DNA of 14,077 bases from OMOG01 sp041485845. Its GTDB lineage: Bacteria; Acidobacteriota; Terriglobia; Bryobacterales; Bryobacteraceae. The stretch spans positions 1-14,077 of the forward strand of contig JBGPKH010000177.1 of NCBI GenBank assembly GCA_041485845.1, in the 5' to 3' direction. Below, one piece after another: positions 6,785 through 13,310 of this stretch; the first letter of the stretch is position 1; every line of letters starts with the position of its first letter. The position numbers and the translations under genes were made by a program. The notes beneath the pieces were generated by a model, which was not told the origin of the DNA, did no database searches, and was given only the letters and a program-made list of their open reading frames with translations.

Positions 6785-8425
6785 ATGAAACTGTGGCTCA
6801 TAGCGCTTGCGGCGCTGCCGCTTGCGGCCGCCGATTTTGCCACGCGCAACGATTGGCCGAGTTACGGCGGCACGCATTCCGCGTTGCGTTACAGCGCGCT
6901 CGACCAGGTCAACAGCTCCAACGTCCACACGCTCGCGCCCGCCTGGATGTTCCAGACCGGCGACCCGGAAAGCGGCTTGCAGTCTACGCCCATCGTGCTG
7001 GACGGCGTGATGTACCTGTCGAGCGCCAGCAACTGGGTGTTTGCGCTGGAGGCCGCGAGCGGGCGCCTGCTGTGGGAATACCGTTACCCTTGGCCGAAGC
7101 GATCGCAACCCGTCTATGGGCGGCAAAACCGCGGCGTGGCGGTGGGCCACGGGCGAGTCTTCATGGGCACCGCCGATAACCACATGGTGGCGCTCGACCA
7201 GAAGACCGGCCAGGAGCTGTGGCGCGTGAACGTCGAGGATGAGCGGCAGTGCGGCTGCAACATCACGGGCGCCCCGCTGGTGGTGAAGGACCTGGTGATC
7301 GCCGGAGTGACCGGAGGCGATTCCGCGCACCGCGGCTACCTCACGGCCTTCGATGCGCGCACCGGCCGCGTGCGTTGGCGCTTCTACACCATTCCCGCGC
7401 CGGGCGAGAAAGGTTCGGAGACCTGGTCCGGCGACAGTTGGCGCTTCGGCGGCGGCGCAACCTGGATGACCGGCTCCTACGACCCCGATCTCGACCTTCT
7501 CTATTGGGGCGTGGGCAACGCCGCCGCCGACTTGAATGCATCCCACCGCCGCGGCAGCAATCTCTACACCTCGAGCGTCATCGCGCTCGACCCCTCGACC
7601 GGCAAGCTGAAATGGCACTACCAGGAGGTGCCGCAGGACATGTGGGATTTCGATGCCACGTTCGAGCTGATCCTGGCCGACATTCCCATCAACGGGCAGA
7701 CCCGCAAGGTGCTAATGCAGCCCACCAAGACCGGGTACGTGTGGATGATCGACCGCGTCACCGGCCGCTTGCTGAAGGCCTGGCGCTTCGCCAATCACGT
7801 GAACTGGGTGACGGGCATCACAGAAGACGGGACGCTGGTAGGCCGGCTGGAGCCGGAGATCGGTAAGACGAAGCTGGTGTGCCCCAGCGCCATCGGCGCC
7901 AAGAACTGGAACCAGTCGGCGTATTCGCTGCGCACCGGATGGCTCTACATTCCGGTGCAGGAGATCTGCAACGATCTGACGGCCAATGAGGAAGAGCCTT
8001 CCGAAGGCAGGCCTTTTATCGGCGGCAACTGGGTGATGAAGCCTCCGCCGGGCGGTCCGATCGAGGGCTACATTGCGGCCTACGACCCCGCGACCGGCGC
8101 GCGCAAGTGGACCGCGCCGGCCACCACCTGGATACTGGCTTCGGTTTTGGCAACCGCGGGTGACGTGGTGTTCAGCGGCGATCCGGAGGGCTACTTCTTC
8201 GCGCTCGATGCGCGCACCGGCAAGCGCCTGTGGAGCTTCCAGACCGGAGGCGGCCACCGGGGTTCGGCGGTCACCTATTCCGTCAATGGGCGCCAGTACG
8301 TGGCGACTCCCAGCGGCTGGGGTTCGATCGTGGGCGGCGCCCACCAGGCGTTCTGGCCCGACCGGCCGGCGCCCCGCGGCGGTTCGGCCCTGCTGGTGTT
8401 CGCGCTCCCCGAGGAGGGCAAGTGA
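6785..8425 (+). CDS. PQQ-dependent (quinoprotein) alcohol dehydrogenase-type enzyme, periplasmic
   Basis: 546 residues including a signal peptide (MKLWLIALAALPLAAA, 1-16). Quinoprotein dehydrogenases oxidise alcohols, aldehydes or sugars in the periplasm and pass electrons to cytochrome c. The eight-bladed propeller shows repeated W-motif strands such as TGRVRWRF, TGKLKWHY and TGKRLWSF. Active-site features are Cys156/Cys158 (QCGC) beside ITGAPLVVKD, GGDSAHRGYLTAFD (177-190), GVGN with Asn245, WDFD with Asp288 and Asp290, and NWNQSAYS (374-381). At the usual metal-ligand Glu the chain has Asp179. ATG 6785 is preferred over the in-frame GTG at 6773 because GGTGAG lies 7 nt before it and it begins directly with the signal peptide. 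The stop overlaps the cytochrome gene by 4 bp, its likely electron acceptor. Family is secure; substrate and metal are unknown. Confidence 0.92.
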   Translation: MKLWLIALAALPLAAADFATRNDWPSYGGTHSALRYSALDQVNSSNVHTLAPAWMFQTGDPESGLQSTPIVLDGVMYLSSASNWVFALEAASGRLLWEYRYPWPKRSQPVYGRQNRGVAVGHGRVFMGTADNHMVALDQKTGQELWRVNVEDERQCGCNITGAPLVVKDLVIAGVTGGDSAHRGYLTAFDARTGRVRWRFYTIPAPGEKGSETWSGDSWRFGGGATWMTGSYDPDLDLLYWGVGNAAADLNASHRRGSNLYTSSVIALDPSTGKLKWHYQEVPQDMWDFDATFELILADIPINGQTRKVLMQPTKTGYVWMIDRVTGRLLKAWRFANHVNWVTGITEDGTLVGRLEPEIGKTKLVCPSAIGAKNWNQSAYSLRTGWLYIPVQEICNDLTANEEEPSEGRPFIGGNWVMKPPPGGPIEGYIAAYDPATGARKWTAPATTWILASVLATAGDVVFSGDPEGYFFALDARTGKRLWSFQTGGGHRGSAVTYSVNGRQYVATPSGWGSIVGGAHQAFWPDRPAPRGGSALLVFALPEEGK

Positions 8426-9162
8426 AAAGCCCGGTGTGGTTGGTACTGCTGCCGGCGCTGGTCCACGCGGCAGACGATAAGGTGACGCGCGGCGCCGCGG
8501 TGTATCGCGCGTCCTGTGGCGTGTCCTACTGCCATGGGCCGGACGGAAAGGCGGGGAGGGCTCCCGCTTTGGGAGGCCGGCGCTTCGACTCCGGCGCCGT
8601 CGCCGGCATCGCAACCCGCGGAATTCCGAACACGTCGATGCCCAGCTTCGCCAGCCAGCTCAAGCCCGAAGAGATCGACGCCGTGGCTGCGTATATCGTC
8701 AGCCTCAATGCGAGTGGCCCGGCGGACGGAGCCAGGCCGGCTGCGGCGGTTGCCATGCCGCCCGCGGTGCAGCAGGGCCGCGCCCTGTTCTTCGATGCGG
8801 CCCGCACAGGGGCGTGCGGCGCTTGCCATGAGGTCGGGGGCCGCGGCGATCCGGTGAGTATCGCGCTGCAGGATCTGAGCACGGCGCACTTGCGAGATCT
8901 CCGCGCCGTCGAAACGCCGAATGTGGTGACCGCCCGTCCTGCAGGCGAGGAATCGTTCCCGGCAGTAGTGGTGGAAAAGACGGAAGGGCGCATTCGCGTG
9001 TACGACCTTTCCTCGCGACTGCCGGTGTTGCGCAGCTTCGCTCCGGCGGATGTCGTGCTGACACCGGGCGCGTCCTGGCGTCACCGTGCCGCCGCCGGCC
9101 TCTACAGCGACGCGGAGCTCGAGGCCATCTTGAGTTACCTACGCTGGGCGGCCGGACACTGA
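8422..9162 (+). CDS. Diheme cytochrome c, electron acceptor partner of the PQQ dehydrogenase
   Basis: 246 residues with a signal peptide (MKSPVWLVLLPALVHA, 1-16), so periplasmic. Two cytochrome c domains: residues ~20-97 with Cys32, Cys37, His38 (CGVSYCH) and probable Met73 ligand (MPSF); and ~112-244 with a normal CGACH site (132-136), a beta-rich segment (~165-215) and a closing helix (YSDAELEAILSYLRW). The first heme site has four residues between the cysteines instead of two. The GTG start overlaps the dehydrogenase stop (GTGA), and the signal peptide starts right there. The overlap argues strongly that this cytochrome takes electrons from the PQQ enzyme and hands them to the terminal oxidase chain. 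Reading of the second domain as heme-binding is secure; its distal ligand is not clear. Confidence 0.88.
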   Translation: MKSPVWLVLLPALVHAADDKVTRGAAVYRASCGVSYCHGPDGKAGRAPALGGRRFDSGAVAGIATRGIPNTSMPSFASQLKPEEIDAVAAYIVSLNASGPADGARPAAAVAMPPAVQQGRALFFDAARTGACGACHEVGGRGDPVSIALQDLSTAHLRDLRAVETPNVVTARPAGEESFPAVVVEKTEGRIRVYDLSSRLPVLRSFAPADVVLTPGASWRHRAAAGLYSDAELEAILSYLRWAAGH

Positions 9163-9356
9163 GGCCAGATTTCACCGCGGAGCTTAGGCGTCGACTGGCG
9201 TCGTCGTTCATTGAGCGGGGAAACTTTGGCGTAGCTGGGGGAGCGGCGCCTTCGAGTGGACCCGAGCCCGGACCCCAAGGACGTGGGCGCGCAATCGGGC
9301 GCCGGCGTCGACCAACCGCCGATACGGCTGGCAGGCTCTCTGCGAGTGGTGGCACA
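9163..9356. other. Gene-free stretch between cytochrome gene and Uma2 remnant
   Basis: About 190 bp separate the converging cytochrome stop (9162) and the end of the Uma2 fragment (9357). I translated the minus strand in three frames looking for the missing Uma2 core (acidic PD-(D/E)XK residues) and saw nothing convincing. No clear terminator was seen either. Confidence 0.5.
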
Positions 9357-9536
9357 CTAAGGCGCCCCGCACAAATAACTTGATCGTTTAGCGGTCTTGG
9401 GCGCAAGTTCCACGTAGCGCGACTTGGGATGGGTCATCGCCACCACCTCACCATGTTGGAGCTCATACGCGAATTCGCGCCGCTCCGGCAGTTGGCGGAA
9501 TTGCCCGGCAGTGACGAGGTCCGGAAGGCCGGTCAT
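9357..9536 (-). pseudogene. Truncated Uma2-family (DUF820, PD-(D/E)XK-like) gene remnant
   Basis: 59 codons from ATG (9536-9534) to TAG (9359-9357). The start MTGLPDLVTAGQFRQLPE and the following YELQHGEVVAMTHPKSR resemble the N-terminus of Uma2-family proteins, in which a T-x-E-x-F-x-x-L-P segment leads to Y-E-L-x-x-G-E-x-V and a Pro-Lys/Ser-x-x-H/Y turn. Uma2 proteins are usually ~180-200 residues, so about two thirds, including the nuclease core, is missing; after residue ~45 similarity fades (KTAKRSSYLCGAP). A strong GGAGG (9550-9546) lies 9 nt before the ATG, inside the last thyX codons, and only 6 nt separate the thyX stop from this start. It could thus still be translated as a short peptide. 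The family call is from pattern memory. Confidence 0.55.
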
Positions 9537-9542
9537 GAATGT

Positions 9543-10967
9543 TTACCTCCTCAGCGGGTCCTCCACCCAGGGCGGCGTCGCGTCAATCAGCCGCCCCAGC
9601 TCGGGTTCGATCTCTTCCATCCTGCACTTCATCTCCCAGGCGATCTGGCGGTAGCTGAAGTGGCCTCTCACGCCGCTGCGCAGCCGCGAGATGTATTCGG
9701 CTTCGGCGAAATCCATCTTGAAGAGGAAGCGCGAGCGCGCGCCGAACGGCAGCAGGTAGTGGGCCGCGGGCGCAGGCAGACGGTGCATGGTATCGATGGC
9801 CGCGCGCATCGCGGTGTCGTAGGGCTCGGTGGCGCCGGCCGCCGCGATCAGCTCCGGTGTGTCGTAGCCCAGCTTGCCGGAGTAGGGCTGGCGGAATTTC
9901 TGGCAGCGGCGGTGGCGGTGCAGATCGCGATACGCGCCGACGTCGATCACCAGGTCGTAAGCGTACAGGCCGCCGCGGAAGCCGGCGAGGATTTCGTCGC
10001 GCCGTGTGCGCGATCCGAGCGCCACGTCGATGACTTCCCCGCGCTGCCGCTCGCTCCACCCACAGGCGAGGTCGTACAGTGCACGGAATGGGCGGTCGGT
10101 GACGGGGTACAAGAGTGTGGCGGCGATATCGGCGGGCACGTGCGTGGGACGCACCAGGTCCACGCACTCAGCGGCGGCCGCCAAGCCTGCGGCCGGCAGG
10201 TTCTGTTCCGCCCAGCGCTTCAGGTCGTCGCGCGCGCGAGCGGTGTGTTCGTCGGGGTCGGCATGGCGCGCCAGCGTGGGGGCGAGGGCTTCGGCCGCGG
10301 CGTTGAGGTCCCAGCGGCAGTCGGGCTCGGCGGCGCAGGCTTGCGCGATCTCCTCGCCGATGTCGCGCAATTCCGCGTATTCGGAGGCTTTCAGGCGGCG
10401 GATCTGCTTTTCGAGCGTGCGGATGCTGGTCACCTGGCCCACGTTGGTCGGTACGCCCCAAAAGAGCAGGTAGCGCGCGACGTCGAAGGCGCGTGCGGCG
10501 ACATTGCGCCGGTACGCCTCGGGCTTCATGTCGTCGGGACGCGGCAGGCGCTCGCACAGACAGGCAAACGCCAGTTCGTTCACCTTGGCGTACGCCGCCA
10601 GCAGAGACTCGCCGGCCGACCGGTAGGCCGCGGCGTCGTCCTCCGAAAGCTCCGGGGGAGTGACGAATCCCGATCGCGAAAAGTCCTGGTAGCGCGACGA
10701 TTTGGCCTGCCCGTCCCAGAGAGGCTCCTCTTCGATCTCGGTGGCCGCAAGCTCGGAAATGCCTTCGAAGCACAGCACACTGTGCCCGAGGTCGGCGATG
10801 GAGGCGTGGCCGTACTGGAAGTAGAAGCTTTCCAGGAATTTCTGCGAATCGTGGGTGCGCACCCATTCAATGGAGTCGCGAATGGAATCGGGCGAGCGGC
10901 TGTAGCGCGCCAGCGCGTAGGCACTCTTCTCGGGAGGCATGGGGGCCACTGTAATGACGCGTTTCAT
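9543..10967 (-). CDS. thyX: Double-domain flavin-dependent thymidylate synthase (ThyX)
   Basis: 474 residues, about twice the length of ordinary ThyX (~220-250). ThyX methylates dUMP to dTMP using methylenetetrahydrofolate, FAD and NADPH. Two ThyX-like halves are visible. Half 1: FLESFYFQYGHASIADLGH (44-62), SELAATEIE (71-79), SSRYQDF (90-96), then the helical part ARAFDVARYLLFWG ... NVGQVTSIRTLEKQIRRL (158-192). Half 2: the RHR of the ThyX signature at 351-353 (YRDLHRHRRCQKF), then HYLLPFGARSRFLFKMDFAE (403-422) and HFSYRQIAWEM (436-446). Half 1 keeps S-x-R but not RHR; half 2 keeps RHR but lacks S-x-R. ATG 10967 is chosen because MKRVITVAPMPPEKSAYAL looks like a natural start; upstream in-frame codons run antisense to dut and read as shadow sequence. 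It diverges from dut with 15 bp between start codons. Confidence 0.85.
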   Translation of the reverse strand: MKRVITVAPMPPEKSAYALARYSRSPDSIRDSIEWVRTHDSQKFLESFYFQYGHASIADLGHSVLCFEGISELAATEIEEEPLWDGQAKSSRYQDFSRSGFVTPPELSEDDAAAYRSAGESLLAAYAKVNELAFACLCERLPRPDDMKPEAYRRNVAARAFDVARYLLFWGVPTNVGQVTSIRTLEKQIRRLKASEYAELRDIGEEIAQACAAEPDCRWDLNAAAEALAPTLARHADPDEHTARARDDLKRWAEQNLPAAGLAAAAECVDLVRPTHVPADIAATLLYPVTDRPFRALYDLACGWSERQRGEVIDVALGSRTRRDEILAGFRGGLYAYDLVIDVGAYRDLHRHRRCQKFRQPYSGKLGYDTPELIAAAGATEPYDTAMRAAIDTMHRLPAPAAHYLLPFGARSRFLFKMDFAEAEYISRLRSGVRGHFSYRQIAWEMKCRMEEIEPELGRLIDATPPWVEDPLRR

Positions 10968-11012
10968 GGAGGGCAAGACGCTATGATAACGAGGATGCAG
11001 ATCCGAATCCAA
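10950..11012. promoter_or_regulatory. thyX/dut divergent control region with overlapping signals
   Basis: Only 15 bp (10968-10982) lie between the two start codons. For dut, GGAGGG (10968-10973) is 9 nt before ATG 10983, and TGTAAT (10950-10955, inside thyX) is a possible -10. For thyX, reading leftward, TATCAT (10988-10983) is a possible -10 with TTGGAT (11012-11007) 18 bp upstream, giving a ~9-nt leader with no Shine-Dalgarno. Each promoter would thus lie in the other gene's first codons. The ribosome site is clear; the promoter boxes are inference. Confidence 0.4.
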
Positions 11013-11426
11013 CGCACCCATCCCGCCGCCGTCCTGCCGACCTATGCCCACGGGGCCGAAGAGGACGCCGGTATGGATCTGCGCGCCGTTGAGGATGTGA
11101 CGCTGGAGCCGGGCGTGCCGCGGCTGGTGCCGACGGGGCTGACGATCGAGCTTCCTCCCGGCTACGAGGCGCAGGTGCGGCCGCGCAGCGGGCTGGCGCT
11201 GAAGCATGGCATCCTGTCGCCGAATGCCCCGGGCACGATCGATCCGGGTTATCGCGGGGAGATTCGCGTGATCCTCCTGAATTCAGGACGGGAGCCTTAC
11301 ACCGTGCATGCCGGCGACCGGATCGCGCAGATGATCGTGGCGCGGTACGAAGCTGTGGAGTGGGTGGAAGGGAATCTGGCCGATTCCGAGCGGGGAACGG
11401 GCGGATTCGGATCGTCGGGCAGATAA
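10983..11426 (+). CDS. dut: dUTP diphosphatase (dUTPase)
   Basis: 147 residues, the normal size for the trimeric dUTPase that hydrolyses dUTP to dUMP and pyrophosphate in the cytoplasm. All five family motifs are visible: AGMDLRA (29-35), RPRSGLALKHGI (66-77), GTIDPGYRGEI with catalytic Asp87 (84-94), GDRIAQMIV (111-119) and the P-loop-like RGTGGFGSSG (137-146). ATG 10983 is preferred over ATG 10995 because GGAGGG lies 9 nt before it, whereas nothing suitable precedes 10995; this adds four residues (MITR). It provides the dUMP that ThyX, encoded head-to-head next door, converts to dTMP. Confidence 0.96.
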   Translation: MITRMQIRIQRTHPAAVLPTYAHGAEEDAGMDLRAVEDVTLEPGVPRLVPTGLTIELPPGYEAQVRPRSGLALKHGILSPNAPGTIDPGYRGEIRVILLNSGREPYTVHAGDRIAQMIVARYEAVEWVEGNLADSERGTGGFGSSGR

Positions 11427-11519
11427 CTTCTCACAGTTGACAATCCCAATCGGTTCACCGCAATCTGTGGTGAGGCGGACTTCGAGGAGCAGTGTGCCCC
11501 CGCGATGAGGAGAGAGATC

Positions 11520-11849
11520 ATGAATCTGGCCGATAAGCATTGCGTACCCTGTCGGGGCGGCGTGCCGCCGCTCAAGGGCGAAGAATTGGACAGGATGCAG
11601 GCGCAGGTGACCGGGTGGCAGGTGGTGGATCAACATCATCTGGCAAAAGCCTACGCCTTTCCGGACTTCCGGAGAGCCCTGGAATTCGTAAATCGAGTCG
11701 GGGCCATCGCGGAGGAAGAAGGCCATCATCCGGACCTGTACCTTTCTTGGGGTAAGGTTGAGGTCAAGACCTGGACTCACAAAATCAACGGTCTCACGGA
11801 GAGCGATTTCATTCTGGCGGCCAAGATTGACGGAAGCCGTCAAACTTGA
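11520..11849 (+). CDS. phhB: Pterin-4a-carbinolamine dehydratase (PCD/DCoH family)
   Basis: 109 residues, standard for this single-domain family, which dehydrates 4a-hydroxytetrahydropterin during pterin recycling, classically with phenylalanine hydroxylase. The signature is complete: EEEGHHPDLYLSW (65-77) with His69, His70 and Pro71, then TWTHKINGLTESD (84-96) with His87 and Asp96. The N-terminus CVPCRGGVPPL is also common in the family. ATG 11520 is chosen over ATG 11505 because AGGAG (11508-11512) lies 7 nt before it, inside the would-be longer frame. It follows dut by 93 bp on the same strand and converges on the transglycosylase. No aromatic amino acid hydroxylase is in the window, so the pterin substrate is unknown; a role in folate or molybdopterin metabolism is speculation. 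Confidence 0.93.
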   Translation: MNLADKHCVPCRGGVPPLKGEELDRMQAQVTGWQVVDQHHLAKAYAFPDFRRALEFVNRVGAIAEEEGHHPDLYLSWGKVEVKTWTHKINGLTESDFILAAKIDGSRQT

Positions 11850-11880
11850 ACGGAGGCGGAGTCTGGCCCGCGGAAAGCAG

Positions 11881-12513
11881 TCAGTCGCCGCCCTTTTTGA
11901 GAATCTGGTCGATCTTCCAGACGTAGTGGATGGTCTCGCGGTACGGTGGAATGCCGTTGTACTTGTCCACCGCGGCAGGGCCCGCATTGTAAGCCGCCAG
12001 CGCGTGCCACAGGTAGCCGTCGTACTTTTGCAGCAGGTCGCGGAGGTAGCGCGTGCCGGCGTCCACGTTCTGCGCGGGATCGTGGGGGTCCGCGCCCAAA
12101 GTTTGCGCCGTGGACGGCATCAACTGCATCAGCCCGATCGCCCCTTTCGGTGAGATCGCCTGGGGCTGAAAACCGGACTCAGCCTTCATCACACTGCGCA
12201 CCAGCTTGCGGGGCAGTCCGTACTTGTCGGCCGCGGCATCCGCCAGGTCTACGGGAGAGGGCGGCGGCGCGACCGCGACGGGAGCAGCCGCCGGGGCGGC
12301 CGGAGCCGACGCGAATGGAACGATGTCGTCGGTTTCGAAACTCCGCACCTGGCCTGCATCCATCTCCACATATCCGTCGCCGTTGTAGAGCCGGACCCGG
12401 GCCCCGTCGACCTGGTGTCGGTCCACGCGCAATCGCGATCCGCTCGCGAGCACAACCGATTCGCCCGCGAAGGCGGCACTTGCGGTCAGGAAGAGAAGTC
12501 CGAAAAGAAGCAT
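11881..12513 (-). CDS. Small secreted lytic transglycosylase (SLT domain)
   Basis: 210 residues. Lytic transglycosylases cleave the MurNAc-GlcNAc bond in peptidoglycan, leaving 1,6-anhydro ends. Residues 1-16 are a signal peptide (MLLFGLLFLTASAAFA). Residues ~17-68 form a short beta-rich domain (VVLASGSRLRVDR ... RLYNGDGYVEMD) that resembles the small SH3-like N-terminal parts of such proteins. An Ala/Pro linker follows (69-86, repeated APAA). The SLT domain (~88-205) has catalytic Glu112 in KAESGFQP, GAIGLMQLMPSTAQTLG (124-140), AAYNAGP (173-179) and GIPPYRETIHYV (187-198). Start ATG 12513 has AGGG 5 nt upstream. It lies downstream of kdpC on the same strand but 207 bp away, so it probably has its own promoter. 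Stops of this gene and phhB are 31 bp apart. Confidence 0.93.
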   Translation of the reverse strand: MLLFGLLFLTASAAFAGESVVLASGSRLRVDRHQVDGARVRLYNGDGYVEMDAGQVRSFETDDIVPFASAPAAPAAAPVAVAPPPSPVDLADAAADKYGLPRKLVRSVMKAESGFQPQAISPKGAIGLMQLMPSTAQTLGADPHDPAQNVDAGTRYLRDLLQKYDGYLWHALAAYNAGPAAVDKYNGIPPYRETIHYVWKIDQILKKGGD

Positions 12514-12534
12514 CGAGCCCTAAGTTATTCTGAC

Positions 12535-12556
12535 GCACTTGGAGCCCCAAGCGTGC
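12535..12556. terminator. Hairpin between kdpC and the transglycosylase gene
   Basis: GCACTTGG (12535-12542) can pair with CCAA-GC-GTGC (12547-12556) with a two-base bulge and a 4-nt loop (AGCC). It lies 22 bp upstream of the transglycosylase start. It could end kdp transcription, but no T-run follows on the minus strand, so the role is unsure. Confidence 0.3.
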
Positions 12557-12601
12557 AACCCCATTTTGAGAAGCCGTCCCGGGAGCTTCGCGATCGAGAT
12601 C

Positions 12602-12647
12602 GGTCCAATCGCAAATTGCGAAGTGGACCAAAGTCTTGCGATTGGCC
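12602..12647. repeat. Large imperfect palindrome plus a third half-site
   Basis: GGTCCA (12602-12607) and TGGACC (12624-12629) enclose a 13-bp perfect palindrome TCGCAA-A-TTGCGA (12609-12621). A further half-site, TTGCGATTGGCC (12636-12647), is the reverse complement of GGTCCAATCGCAA (12602-12614) with one base missing. It lies in the 207-bp gap after kdpC and ~90 bp upstream of the transglycosylase start. It could be an operator array or a transcription-ending stem-loop. Confidence 0.55.
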
Positions 12648-12720
12648 GGTCAAATCATATGTTCCATTCCCGGACGGGCGTGGGCCGTGGCTTCCCGGAT
12701 ACCGCTTGCTCACGCGCGGC

Positions 12721-13305
12721 TCAGTGGACGCCGGGACGAGCCGCCTGGTCGAGCGCGAGATTCACCTTCAGCACATTGACGCGCGGCTCACCGAGGAAAC
12801 CGAGCTGCCGACCCTCGGTGTTGGCGGCCACCACCTTTTGGACCGTGTCCGCGCCGACGCCCCGCGCCGCCGCCACACGGCCGACCTGGGCTTCCGCGGA
12901 GGCGGGGCTGATGTGGGGGTCGAGGCCGCTTCCCGAAGCCGTCAGCAGGTCGGCCGGCACCGGGCCCGTGAAGGTGGGGTTCTCGTCCCGGAACTTTTTC
13001 AAATCGCCCTGGACGCGGCCGATCAGGCGCCGATTCGTGGGGCCGAGGTTCGACCCGCCTGAAGCCAGGCCATCGTAACCGCCGCTGCCGGCGCTGGAAG
13101 GACGGCCATGGAAATATTCGGGCCGCGTGAAGCGCTGTCCGATCAGCTCCGATCCAACCATCCTGCCGTTCACCGCGATCAGGCTGCCGTCCGCCCGGTG
13201 ACGGAACATCGCCTTCGCAAGACCGGTGACCAGCAACGGATAGGCGACACCGGTCAGCAACGTGAAGACCAGGGTGACTTTGATGGCAATGATGAGCTGT
13301 TTCAT
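12721..13305 (-). CDS. kdpC: Potassium-transporting ATPase subunit KdpC
   Basis: 194 residues, normal for KdpC, the small subunit of the KdpFABC high-affinity K+ pump in the inner membrane. One N-terminal membrane helix (about 6-30, IAIKVTLVFTLLTGVAYPLL) is followed by the periplasmic domain with YFHGRPSSAG (64-73), ASGGSNLGPTN (81-91), PVPADLLTASGSGLDPHISP (115-134) and the C-terminal VNVLKVNLALD (176-186). The ATG at 13305 is 5 nt after the kdpB stop, with no clear ribosome site of its own, which suggests coupling to kdpB translation. No kdpD or kdpE follows; the next gene on the strand is a lytic transglycosylase, so any KdpDE sensor lies elsewhere. Confidence 0.96.
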   Translation of the reverse strand: MKQLIIAIKVTLVFTLLTGVAYPLLVTGLAKAMFRHRADGSLIAVNGRMVGSELIGQRFTRPEYFHGRPSSAGSGGYDGLASGGSNLGPTNRRLIGRVQGDLKKFRDENPTFTGPVPADLLTASGSGLDPHISPASAEAQVGRVAAARGVGADTVQKVVAANTEGRQLGFLGEPRVNVLKVNLALDQAARPGVH

Positions 13306-13310
13306 ATCGG

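Noticed and set aside
7041..7866. Arg-rich plus-strand frames inside the PQQ dehydrogenase gene
   Set aside because: Off-frame shadows in GC-rich coding DNA with no start signal or motif.
9429..10994. Plus-strand frame running through thyX into dut
   Set aside because: Only the last 147 codons carry dUTPase motifs; the earlier part is antisense to thyX and lacks any recognisable domain. A start at 10983 with a good ribosome site explains the gene.
10968..11207. 80-codon N-terminal extension of ThyX
   Set aside because: It would be antisense to dut and its sequence shows no ThyX similarity; MKRVITVAP at 10967 is the natural beginning.
11437..11466. TTGACA as a -35 box for phhB
   Set aside because: The hexamer is perfect, but the best -10 at 17-18 bp (CAATCT) is poor, so I do not call a promoter; phhB may be read from dut.
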